From Gonapodya sp. JEL0774 (taxonomy: Eukaryota; Monoblepharomycota; Monoblepharidomycetes; Monoblepharidales; Gonapodyaceae), in contig JADIIX010000197.1 in NCBI GenBank assembly GCA_027604505.1, positions 873 through 32,084 on the forward strand: 31,212 bases of DNA, in the 5' to 3' direction. How positions within the stretch are numbered: the first letter of the stretch is position 1; every line of letters begins with the position of its first letter. The translations under genes were made by a program, and so were the position numbers. Below are positions 1 to 9,077 of the stretch, one piece after another. The notes beneath the pieces were generated by a model that was not told the DNA's origin, searched no databases, and saw only the letters and a list, made by a program, of their open reading frames with translations.

Positions 1-491
1 CGCGCGGGCACACGCTCGTGGGTGGTGGTGGTCGCCGCGACTGACCCCGAGTGTCCCCCCCCCCCCCCCCCCCCCGCCCCCCTCTTTTTTTTCTTTTTTG
101 TGTCGCCGCTTGTCGCTTGTGTTGCGTGTCGGTTATCGGTTATTTCGCATGTATACGCTGCGCTCGATCCTGACCGACCCCTGTCCCCCCGTCCGGGGAT
201 GGACGACTCGACGAAATCGCCGCGAAAACGGTTCGAATCTCGTTCGAAATTACGTTTCCAACCCCCCCTTCGGTGGTGTTGGCCCGCCACACGCGACACG
301 CGACCGCGCAACACTTTGGGGTTTCATCTTGTGTGCCGCGCGTGCGCGTGGCTGTGGTGGTCGCCGTTCGTGGGGTTGGGGTTTTTTTTTCCGCCACCCA
401 ACTGTACACGACGGGTTCGTTCGTCGGTCGCTGTCGGTGGTGGGGTACGGCCTGTGCTGGTGGGTGTGATTGTGCGTGTGGGTAATTGTAG
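1..491. other. GC-rich low-complexity stretch, no gene assigned
   Basis: The stretch holds a C tract, T runs and many GT/CG-rich repeats. Open frames exist on both strands, but their translations are biased (runs of proline, phenylalanine and tryptophan) and match no family I recognise. It ends in a plausible 3' splice site (TTGTAG at 486-491), so part of it may be an intron of the gene whose last exon follows. No coding exon could be supported inside it. Confidence 0.5.
55..75. repeat. Poly-C tract, 21 nt
   Basis: An uninterrupted run of 21 C is followed by one G and six more C, then T-rich sequence. It is a homopolymer tract; the exact length is vulnerable to sequencing error. Confidence 0.9.
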
Positions 492-587
492 AAGGAAGAG
501 GTTCAAAAAGTGAAGAAGCGGAGGGTGAATCGTGTGCACAAGGTGACCAACACGCATTTGAAGGAGGAGTTGGGTTTCAAGGACTGA
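492..587 (+). CDS. Terminal exon of an unidentified upstream gene (partial)
   Basis: A 31-codon open segment follows a TTGTAG acceptor and ends in TGA at 585-587. Its translation is strongly basic and charged, contains KKRRVNRVHK and ends in EELGFKD. This residue mix looks like a real protein C terminus, unlike the surrounding low-complexity frames. The gene would be convergent with the topoisomerase gene, 167 bp stop to stop, with an AATAAA hexamer between them. I do not recognise the family and see no upstream exons with confidence, so this is an inferred exon, not a proven one. Confidence 0.4.
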   Translation, partial: KEEVQKVKKRRVNRVHKVTNTHLKEELGFKD

Positions 588-740
588 GGGTGGGGGTCAG
601 GGGTGGGTTCACGTTGACCCTCGACAGAGAGGGTGAGGTGCGCATGCAGTGGGTGTGAGTTTTGCATGAGGTTTGTGATTGAAGCCAATACCCGTGATAT
701 TTACAATATACATTAATGCATGATGATGTTTTCGTCCGAG

Positions 741-746
741 AATAAA
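741..746 (+). terminator. AATAAA polyadenylation hexamer
   Basis: A canonical AATAAA lies 154 nt past the stop of the partial plus-strand exon and just beyond the stop of the convergent topoisomerase gene. It would serve the plus-strand gene. The assignment rests on position only. Confidence 0.35.
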
Positions 747-754
747 GTCACGTT

Positions 755-3700
755 TCACCATTCTCCGCCACCGTCCTCCCGATCCTGACCCCGTCCACGA
801 CCCCTGCCCCCACCCCGCCCACCCCGCCGCCGTGCCCGTCCACCTCCACGCCCTCGCGAGGTGCCCCGCCCGCCACTTCGGTACTGTCCCGCTCTGCTGC
901 CGGAGTTGAATCCCGTGTTTCGCGACCCTCCGCTACCAGAACCAGCGCCACCGCGTTCTCCCGGATCTCCGTCGGCCCACTCGAAGAAGCCGCACTGGCT
1001 GCCGGCGCGAGCGCAGGTATAAAATTCGCGATCTTTGTTGGGGCCTTCTTTAAATACCGTCTGGTTACGTGGAAAAGAGAATGGAGGACATGAAACATAA
1101 ACCACCACGGCTTCCGGTGAATGAACTTGTGGGCACCCACCTTCTTCGACGCCAAAAGCCCACATCGACATCTGGGTGCATTTTCTTGGTCGTCGTTCTG
1201 GGGTGGGGCATATCTCGCTCCCGAAGACGCACCACCAGGGCGACCAGCAGATGGGTTCCCGTGCAATTGTGGCCGCGAGTTCGGTTCGTCGTCGAACTCG
1301 AAAAAGTTGCACCGGCTCGAGTCGTTTTGGTCTTTGGGACAACAGTGGAATTGGCGACCAAGGTTGGGACCTTCTTTCTTCACAGTTCTGTGTTGTGGAA
1401 ACGGGTTCAACAGAGCGGGATCAATAATGCCTCGTTGCAGCGTTCAATCACAACCCTTCACCACCTAAACATACTATCGCCAAGCCGCTCTTCCCTCTCT
1501 TTAACAAGTAATGATACATTACCTTGTGACAGCTGGTTGACCGCATTCACAGAATCTTGCATTTACATTGCTGGCACCGGTGCTTTCTCGCTCGATCGCG
1601 GTCGATCGCCCACCATGACCATCATCATCTTGTCCAGGTGGTCTGGTACTGGTCAACAAAGATCCTCCATGCCGAACACGTGTAGCATTGGTTGTGCGAG
1701 AGTTTGGATCGTCCTCAAACTCGAAGAAGTTGCAGCGGGACGGGTCACTCTGTTCCTTGAGACAACAGTGGAATTGGCGACCCATGTTTGGTCCTTCCTT
1801 TCTCACGGTTCTGGGAAAATGGTTCACCCAGGGAAGGATTCACTGACTGTCTTCAATATTTGCCACACTCTCAAGAAACGTACCTCAATGCTGCCGACTG
1901 TCCACATTCACAAAACTTCGTGTTTTGGTCGTTGACGTAGGGGCTCGCACCATGTGTGCGGCCATCTGGGAGGTGTGAATTCCGGTTTAAACACCCGAGT
2001 TGCAACAAGCACGCACAAAAGAAAAAAAAAGTGTAGCAAATTGTGCTCACCAGCATGAGATCGACCACGCGATGCCCTGTGGTCCCTTGTGGAGCCTTGA
2101 AGCCGGTCAGCTTGTGGCACTCCTGGAACAGGATGACGCTCAACGCGCCTCTGCGAGAACTCCTTGGTTTGCAGAAGCTCGACCAGATCTAGATCGCAAC
2201 CAAGACATCCCACATAGCTCAGGGGAATGTAAGGAGGCACTTTCCCCGGTACGAAGCGAAACTGCAGAAGTGCTGATGACATGTGGCCAGATACAGTGCA
2301 ATTGTCGCAATTGCGGTCGAGGGGCTCCACTGATTCAACCACTGAAGATGAGATCCAGATAGCAACTCGGCAAGTCGGGTATCCCGTGCAACCGACAAAT
2401 CTGCCATTAGGATGCGATCGTAGGGTCATGATTTGTCCGCAACGACACTTCTTCACCGCTACATTGTGCTCAACGGGAATCTGAAAACGAGAACAAAACC
2501 CATGTTCTTCGATGTGTGACCGAAAATGCAGGACTGAGGCGAGAACGTACTTCTGCGATATCTGCACCGTGTCCAAAATGTCGCGCAACGGACTGGCGGT
2601 GGACAATTGTCAGTGTGCAAAACAGATTCAATTGCGACATTCAATCTGCCAATCATGATTGCACTAACCTCTTGAAGGCGCATAGATTGCGTGGTGACTT
2701 TGTTGAACACATCCATGTACAAGCGCAGTGCATCACGTACAACGTCGTCCTTGGTCTTTACACCGTCCATGATGCGCTTCATATCTGCCTCGGTCTACGA
2801 GAGTGTTAACAATGACAACTTCCGAAGGGTCAAGATCATCACGTACTTGACTTCGTAAATAGGGTTTCGATAGGGAGATGTCATATCCAAACCCCATATT
2901 GTCGTACCCTTCAATCAACGCAAACCCGAGAGTTGTTGGTGAGAACCGTCCCCCGGCATCCTTCATCGCATATTTTCTATCTTGGATAGTTTTGATGTGC
3001 TGCGCAATAGTAGCGTCGGTTCCTGGTAAGGGGATGGCGCTCCGATAACGCGACCGTGTGAAAAATACACACGAATGAAATTGCCCATACCTATTCCACT
3101 TTTGTCCATCATCGTGATGAGATCTGCTTCTGATAGTAAAGGAGGGGGTTGCGTAGCTGACTCCGCTACTTGGAGCACATCAGGAATTAGGCGTTCCCCC
3201 ACACGAAATGTCGGAATGTCTTGGTCACTCCATCGGTCATAGGGGTAGACATCAAGGTAGTTGCGTTCCAAAATCATCAAGCCTTGAATTGAAAAACATC
3301 AGTGAAAATACTCGAGAAGAGTTGAGCGTCGCAGCACCTTTGGCAGTGAAGGACTCTTCGGCTATCTGAAGTTCCACAACCGTCTCAGATCCTTTTGCAT
3401 TTTGGGAGCAGCATGCGAGAAAGCGCCGAGTAACGAGTTCGAAGATTTTCTTCTCATCTCCACTTAGGTCTGGAGCCAGTGCAGTTGGGTGGATCGGTGG
3501 ATGTGCTTTGTCGTTGTTCTTGCCTCTTCGTGGTGCTGAAAAACCACCCGACAACAGACTTCAATGTATTAGAACACAAATTCATCGCGGACGGTCAATA
3601 CGTGAGATTAACCCATGATATCGAGCGAGGGGTCGGGACAGGTCACGATCCAAAATCACGTACCCTTGTGCGAAAGCGCCCCAACGGACATCAGTCTGTT

Positions 3701-5077
3701 GCTTTTGAATCAGTGGGAAGAGTTCGAACGTCGGCTCAAACTGGTCAGTCTCCGTTCGAGGATAGCTCAGTAGACCACGATTATAAAGATCTTCTGCGAT
3801 TTTCATAATACGATCCGAAGATATGTGGAGCAGCCGAGAACCAAGTTTCGTCATTTCAATCGTGGTAAGAGGCAGCGGTTTCCTATGCCATCGCAGACAT
3901 TACTTGAGATTGGAGAAGCGAACGGGGAGATTCGACACGAAGGTTCGCACCATTTGTCCTTTGGTTTCATGTCGACTTTTACCACTACTGCAAAACGGGC
4001 TTGTTGGCATCGCTCAAAGAGAACATTGCACATCATGTGGTCAAACAGATGAGTCCGCTGCCAATTGAACTTGACAAGCGTCTCCTCTTTCTTGACAGCC
4101 ACATCTATCCTCCAGAAGAGCTCTGTTTCAAAATTGGCTTTTAAGCGGTATCGATCCACGACGAACCCCAATGTAGGAAACTGGCATGGTCCTTAGACAA
4201 TGATGTGGGATCGGAATCGTCTGCCGGCAAAGTAAGTCGGTTCAAGAATGGAAAGTCCTTACCATAGCTTAGTACTTGATCTTTCAAATCACTGAAAACT
4301 CGCAGACGCTTGGTCATGAAGCGGGTAAAAGCGGCTCCGATTCGAAGGTCGAGCTCCTGTCGCGCATCGACTGCTGCTGAGGTCAGCAAATTCAACTGGT
4401 CGAGTTGGTTCATCGCCCGGCGTAGTTCTCTGTATATGCATGAGCTCAAAGTTTGAGATTTACTGTATTCGACCACATTCAACCATATTCAACTTACGGA
4501 GGCGATATGACAGAGAACCGCGCTCGAAGTACTTGAACCCTATGGTTGACTTCTCGGGCAATTTCAGCAATTTCCGCGCCAATATTTTCCCCTTCACGGT
4601 CGCAGTCTGTCCAGATGACCACTATATCTGCGGTTCGGCCGTGATGGCGGATATTACTGGCAAAAGTACCCAGGGACTGAGTACATGCTTTGGTAAAGAA
4701 GACAGAAAATATTTCTCCTTTGCAGAACATGCAATCTCACTTGCTTCACACTTTTGACAATTGGTGCCTGGAACAAGTCAATTGGGCTGCAAGATTCCCA
4801 CCTTTTGTACCGGTCCGGAAAGTCTATCTCCATAATGTGACCCGCAACAGATGTGCATACAATTTCACATTGTTGTCCACCGTACAGGTACTCGAATCGC
4901 CATGTCACAGGAGTGCGTGGAGGATTGCCAATCTACCCATAGGTGGAGAGGGAGTCACCACGTGTACTGGCTTAGTTTCCAATACGGTGCTCTCACCTGC
5001 TGCGGTCTCCCTCCGAGAATCTGCGCGATGCTTTTAGAAATCGATGGTTTCTCGGCGACGAACAGGAGCCGTTTCAT
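755..5077 (-). CDS. TOP3: DNA topoisomerase III alpha with three GRF zinc fingers
   Basis: Type IA topoisomerase; with a RecQ helicase and Rmi1 the family dissolves double Holliday junctions. Sixteen exons: 5077-4997, 4932-4741, 4676-4498, 4429-4263, 4191-3951, 3882-3664, 3525-3338, 3282-3091, 3022-2847, 2794-2669, 2592-2551, 2480-2051, 1965-1884, 1810-1523, 1387-1141, 1060-755; about 1051 residues (human TOP3A about 1000). The Toprim domain opens with VAEKPS (Glu9) and has DCDREGEN near 115-122. The catalytic tyrosine is in SYPRTET (about Tyr327). A topoisomerase zinc ribbon begins CRCG and ends [10 protein letters not shown]. Then come three GRF fingers (about 762-810, 857-903, 941-985) and an RGG-rich tail to the TGA stop. 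The 42-nt exon 2592-2551 restores the family motif ARHFGHG. The exon 7 acceptor (AAG at 3528-3526) is the weakest boundary: a better-looking TTTTCAG lies about 10 nt upstream but breaks the frame. Confidence 0.93.
1141..1965 (-). repeat. Duplicated GRF zinc-finger exon units in TOP3
   Basis: Each GRF finger is split between two exons just before its Thr-Val-(Arg/Lys/Phe)-Lys-Glu-Gly-Pro-Asn core. The first halves end the exons 1965-1884, 1810-1523 and 1387-1141. Each second half opens the next exon (1810, 1387 and 1060). In fingers 1 and 2 the intron sits in phase 2 inside the Arg codon (AG|A); in finger 3 it is one base later, phase 0 (AAG|ACG). Fingers 1 and 2 share KEGPN, GRQFHCC and RCNFFEF blocks. 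The layout fits duplication of a unit bounded by introns. Confidence 0.85.
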
Positions 5078-5230
5078 TGAAGTTCAACCCCGCGCGTCTT
5101 CGCAATTTGCAACACAGCATCTATTATTTCACGCACCAACCTGGGCAAGGATTTCCACGAACAAGATGCAAGGAAACAATTTGTCCATAACATTCATTTT
5201 TACGTAAAACAAAAATCAGTACATAGTGTA

Positions 5231-6034
5231 CTAAAATGCATTCCGGCGGGTACCCTCAAATTCAACATCCTCTTGTTGCTCAGCTAAGGAATCCTGGAGG
5301 ATTATCGGGTTGATTGCAGCACTTCTGTACCAGTTGCCACAGACTAGAACATACCTGCTGAGTTACTGCTCTTAGGGCGGTCTTTTTGCTGGTCTCAATC
5401 ATTTCACCAGACATAACTAATTCGTCGAGCACATAGTAGGCCTTGTGGAAGTTGTAGATCAGGTCCAACTCACAGACGTTGCCCTATTTGAATAGAAGTG
5501 AGTATTTGCGGTCTTGAACTGATAAGCCCATGACCCACAAAGTATCGATCCAGGAGCTCGACAAACCGATGAATAATTTCCAGCACGATGAGCTCGTTCT
5601 CATCAGCGTCAACACCAATGATAAAATACAGACTTGCATATCTTCAATTGCGATGAAAAAAAAGGCGTTAAGAGTGAAATTACGATGCGGTAAATGGTAG
5701 TTCCAGCTCGAACCTCCGATAAACGAGTTTAAAGTCCTTATGGTCCACAACGTTCGTCATCTTCGGTGTTCGTGATGTGACCAGCTGCCCTATTTCTCGA
5801 TGGTACCGGGCTTTGTCCTTTGGCGGAAGAGTCTTATACCACCGAGAAAGTCTCGTCTTCCCCTTGTGGCAGGAACCAAGGTCAGGTGTGTCTGGAGCGG
5901 AAAGCTGATTAGGAATATTCGCCGAAACTTACTTGACGGTTGACAAGGAGGACGAAGTGGATCTGATGAGGAACGAAAGGGGAGAAGGACAGTCCACTGG
6001 GTGAAATGATCTTGACGGGAAAGCTCACGGTCAT
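5231..6034 (-). CDS. APS1: AP-1 clathrin adaptor complex sigma subunit
   Basis: Small subunit of the AP-1 adaptor that sorts cargo at the trans-Golgi and endosomes. Six exons: 6034-6029, 5962-5933, 5862-5714, 5641-5539, 5483-5355, 5293-5231; 159 residues, the usual length for sigma-1. Diagnostic blocks are [19 protein letters not shown] at the N terminus, then [53 protein letters not shown] and [13 protein letters not shown]. The first exon encodes only Met-Thr before a GTGAGC donor; the frame also stays open upstream through that 66-nt intron to an ATG at 6106, so a longer unspliced N terminus is possible but does not match the family. The intron between 5714 and 5641 has a poor GTTCGA donor, yet the join is required by homology. 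It sits 153 bp upstream of TOP3 on the same strand. Confidence 0.93.
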
Positions 6035-6429
6035 TGATCCATCCGCTGAGGAAGGCGCTCCAGCCTTTGCGAAAGTGTTCGGCCGGCTCATCGTTCTGGA
6101 GCTCATGGTGCTTTCGGCTCTTCAAATGAATAGTTGCAGTGCTTTGGACGATTTGGCTGCCACATTTTATTTATGACCTTTTTTCCAACAGCACCAAAGG
6201 AACACAAATTCAAATAAACGAACTTGCCTCTACTACAACGACCACAGAGGGAAGGTGTGCTCTGCATTGTGTAACTGCAGTTTTGTTTTTCCGTACCAGT
6301 AGTTGGACGACCACGAATTATCGCGTTCGAAAGTTGGAAGTTTTATGTAAACGATGTTGCTTCTACATCAATCTTTCTTCGTATTCGGTGCTAACGCAAC
6401 ATACTATGTATGTATATGGTAGGGCAGAA
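6035..6429. other. Spacer between RAC1 and the AP-1 sigma gene
   Basis: About 395 bp separate the Rac stop from the sigma-adaptin start on the minus strand. It should hold the Rac 3' end and the sigma-adaptin promoter. A plus-strand open frame crosses it into Rac antisense but has no recognisable motif. I see no repeat or RNA gene. Confidence 0.6.
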
Positions 6430-7318
6430 CTACAAAATTGCACATTTCTTCTCTCTCTTGACTGGTCTCGGTGGGCACAAAACCGCCCGGATAGCCTCAT
6501 CGAAGACGCTCTTCAATCCTTTTTGAGACAGCGCCGAACATTCCAGGTATTTGACCGCTCCCACTTCTTTAGCCATGCCCAGTCCTTGCGAATAGCTGAT
6601 CGGCGCCATACGCTTCTCCTTTAGCTTTTCAATTGTGTCCCGGTCTTCTCTCAGGTCGAGTTTTGTTCCAACGAGGATGATTGGGGTGTTGGGTGCATGA
6701 TGGCTTATTTCCGGGTACCACTGTAAAATTCTTCCAATTTAGGAAAACTCAACATGAACCGTCTTGCAAATGAGTTCACCTTTGTCCGCACGTTCTCGAA
6801 GGATGGAGGACTGACCAATGAGAAGCAAATCAAAAATACATCCGTTTGTGGATACGAGAGTGGTCGGAGACGGTCGTAGTCCTCCTGTCCCGCTGTATCC
6901 CACAAACCTAAGTTAATGGGCTTCCCATCAACCATGACATTTGCAGAGTAGTTGTCGAAACTGAAACACATTGTCGAGATTTCGTGTTCAGAAGCAGCGA
7001 ATGTATCTTTTACCATGCATCGATTCTCACACAGTAGGAATATATTCTCCAGGAAAGGCGTTGGTGGTGTAGCTAATCAGCTAGATAGTGGGGGCTCAGT
7101 GTAAGCTCATTCTAGCAAGGTCTTACATGGAGCACGAACTTACCAAGCTGAAGGTCCCAACATACATTCCGTCCCATAGAGACGCAGCAGAAGAGAGGGC
7201 GTCATGTAATGTTCATTCTTAATCGGAAGGCCGTCGTTGTGCATTGGTTGGGGAAGAATTCTCACCAAGTCTTGCCCACCGCACCATCGCCAACCACAAC
7301 ACATTTAATCGCTTGCAT
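6430..7318 (-). CDS. RAC1: Rac1-type Rho GTPase
   Basis: Membrane-attached molecular switch controlling actin and polarity. Five exons: 7318-7266, 7147-7144 (4 nt), 7080-7031, 6960-6780, 6720-6430; 192 residues, the same length as animal Rac1. It begins [17 protein letters not shown] (P-loop), has the Thr35 switch I region ([14 protein letters not shown]), switch [20 protein letters not shown], the G4 motif GTKLDL, G5 YLECSAL, and ends in a basic stretch plus the CAAX box CAIL for prenylation. The 4-nt exon CTTG, between a TTCAG acceptor and a GTAAGT donor, is needed to rebuild Cys18-Leu19 of KTCLLISYTT; skipping it deletes Leu-Leu-Ile-Ser or shifts frame. [20 protein letters not shown] favours Rac over Cdc42 or Rho. 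Confidence 0.96.
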
Positions 7319-7695
7319 TCTACGATCGGTTGATTGTCTATCAATAGAGAGTTCCGACAATCAGCTTATGCGAGAATGCCGAAGGAAGGTGGGGGAAGTG
7401 GAGGAGGAGGGGGGAGAATATGATGGGAACTTTGTTTGGGAGTGATCTGCTATGGTGCTCACCTGGAGGTGTGCTGAATGATCTGAATTCTATCAAATTG
7501 CTGATGGCTCTCTCGCTTGACCAAGATTGTGTTAGTCTCAAATTTTTGCGAAGGGTTTGGTGAGTTTTGCAAGATTGGCCAAGGCGAAGATGATCGGCCA
7601 CACAGCCAGATGAGTGCCCGGCTGAATTCTTTATCCGATTATTTTTCGACAACAACTAACTTGTTTTTCATATTCATTTAAATGACAGTCTCAGT
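7319..7695. other. Spacer between UPRT and RAC1, with a purine-rich tract
   Basis: About 377 bp lie between the UPRT stop and the Rac start, both on the minus strand. A purine-rich stretch on the plus strand at 7381-7420 (polypyrimidine on the transcribed strand) lies about 60-100 bp upstream of the Rac ATG and could be part of its promoter or 5' UTR. No gene is supported. Confidence 0.5.
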
Positions 7696-8912
7696 CTAAT
7701 CAGTGTTAAATAGTCTATCGCCAATATCCCCCAGTCCTGAGATGCCAAAGGAAGAAGCTGAATGAGTCGGTGTTTCTTTAGAGACAACACTTGATGCGGT
7801 GACATACCGGGCACAACGTATCCATCATCGCTGAGCTGTTCATCAATTTGAGATATATATATGTCGATATCTGGGTGAGCATCTTGGAGTCGCTCGACTC
7901 CCGCCCGTGCACCGCAGAGAGCAACAAACTTGATGCGCTTACAGCCCCAATCCTTAATGGTATTCACAGCTGCAACTGCCGTGCCAGCTGACATATTAAA
8001 TGGCAAGAAAGAGTTGTGAGATAAAACATTCTTGCTGCGAAAACTGAATCAAACGACCAACCTGTCGCGATCATTGGGTCCAAGACAATACAGACATCCA
8101 CCTCAACAGTTTGAGGGAGTTTATTGTAGTATTCCACAGGTTGCAATGTCGCTATTGGTAAGCATTATTGTGAGGAGTTAGAAGAGCTGCCCAGATTGCA
8201 AGAGGAGTTGCAAGCACTTACCTTGTTCGCGAAAGATTCCGAGGTGGTGAACTTTCGAGCCTGGAAGCATTGTAAGAACCCCCTCAAGCATGCCCGTTCC
8301 CGCTCTGAGAGTAAGATTTTCTTAGAAAGCACCCGCTTCCGTGTCTACTGAACCCGAATCTCACCGCATGATCGGAACGACAGCAACCCGATCGCAAATG
8401 CGAACGTCTATGCACCACATAGGTTACACTAGCTTCACTCAGGTTTAAAACTATGACAGTTTTTAGTACGCACGATTGTATGATCCCACGGGCGTTTGTA
8501 GCTGCCAGGATAATGAAGTAAGCGCGAGAAATGTTCTGCCCTGAGGCCGGAAGCTCACCTCTCCTACAGTGGCAAGCTTGAAGTCCTGAGTAAGCCATAG
8601 AGATTTCAGCGTGATACGAGAGAGTTTAGCGACAAGATAGATTGTAACCAACCCCAACAGCCTCGTACACCAACAGTGAAGTCAACTCTGTCACGAGATT
8701 CCGCACAACGACGGGAGGCTACAGATTTCCACGATTTCAAATTGAAGACTGAAATCAAGCAATGAGCAACAGCCATTACCTGTCGTCTATCGCGAAGCTG
8801 CGACACTGGGATACGCAATCTGCTTAGAGCTCTCAAATAGCGCAGAAGGTTCTGGGGCTGCATCCTCACATTTGTGAAGCATCAAGGGATGGTTGGAGAC
8901 GTGAAGCGACAT
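7696..8912 (-). CDS. URC6: Uracil phosphoribosyltransferase, bacterial Upp type
   Basis: Converts uracil and PRPP to UMP. Ten small exons: 8912-8870, 8805-8780, 8718-8653, 8585-8559, 8501-8474, 8407-8365, 8304-8222, 8151-8062, 7987-7808, 7736-7696; 208 residues, the length of bacterial Upp. Family blocks in order: [35 protein letters not shown] (from a 28-nt exon), [26 protein letters not shown], the PRPP loop DPMIATAGTA (about 130-138), [20 protein letters not shown] and the C-terminal GDRLFNTD. The loop has Ala where the usual ATGG motif has its first Gly; that codon is split by an intron (G|CT). The symbol URC6 is inferred from the head-to-head neighbour URC1; a pure salvage enzyme is the alternative. 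Confidence 0.92.
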
Positions 8913-9077
8913 TTGTGAATCTTTGATTGAGACGGATTTCGCGTTCACAGGGTCAGTGCCAAGCGATCGTGATAATTTATGTGGGGTGATTGTTGTGGGA
9001 GGCGGATGACCGCAGTCTGTACAGCGGGCCGGAACGCTGATTCTTACACCCATCAAAGCCACATCAGAGCAACATCG
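8913..9077. promoter_or_regulatory. Shared divergent promoter of UPRT and URC1
   Basis: Only 165 bp separate the two start codons, which point away from each other, so both promoters must lie here or overlap. It contains a GATAA motif at 8971-8975, the kind bound by fungal nitrogen-regulating GATA factors. It also contains the inverted repeat GCGG-ATGA-CCGC at 9002-9013, the kind of paired CGG half-site bound by Zn2Cys6 regulators. Function is inferred from motif shape and neighbours. Confidence 0.6.

Noticed and set aside
22-513. 163-codon plus-strand open frame with a proline run
   Set aside because: The run is the translated C tract; the rest is low-complexity translation with no motif, and overlapping frames on both strands are equally open because of high GC content.
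1069-1935. 288-codon plus-strand open frame
   Set aside because: It is antisense to the well-supported GRF exons and introns of TOP3. Its internal repetition only mirrors the duplicated fingers.
2547-2561. 15-nt TOP3 micro-exon using acceptor 2562 and a GTTCTC donor
   Set aside because: The 42-nt exon 2592-2551 uses a better GTACGT donor and recovers the conserved ARHFGHG region, so it is preferred.
6139-6624. 161-codon plus-strand open frame
   Set aside because: The second half is antisense to the last Rac1 exon and the first half has no recognisable features.
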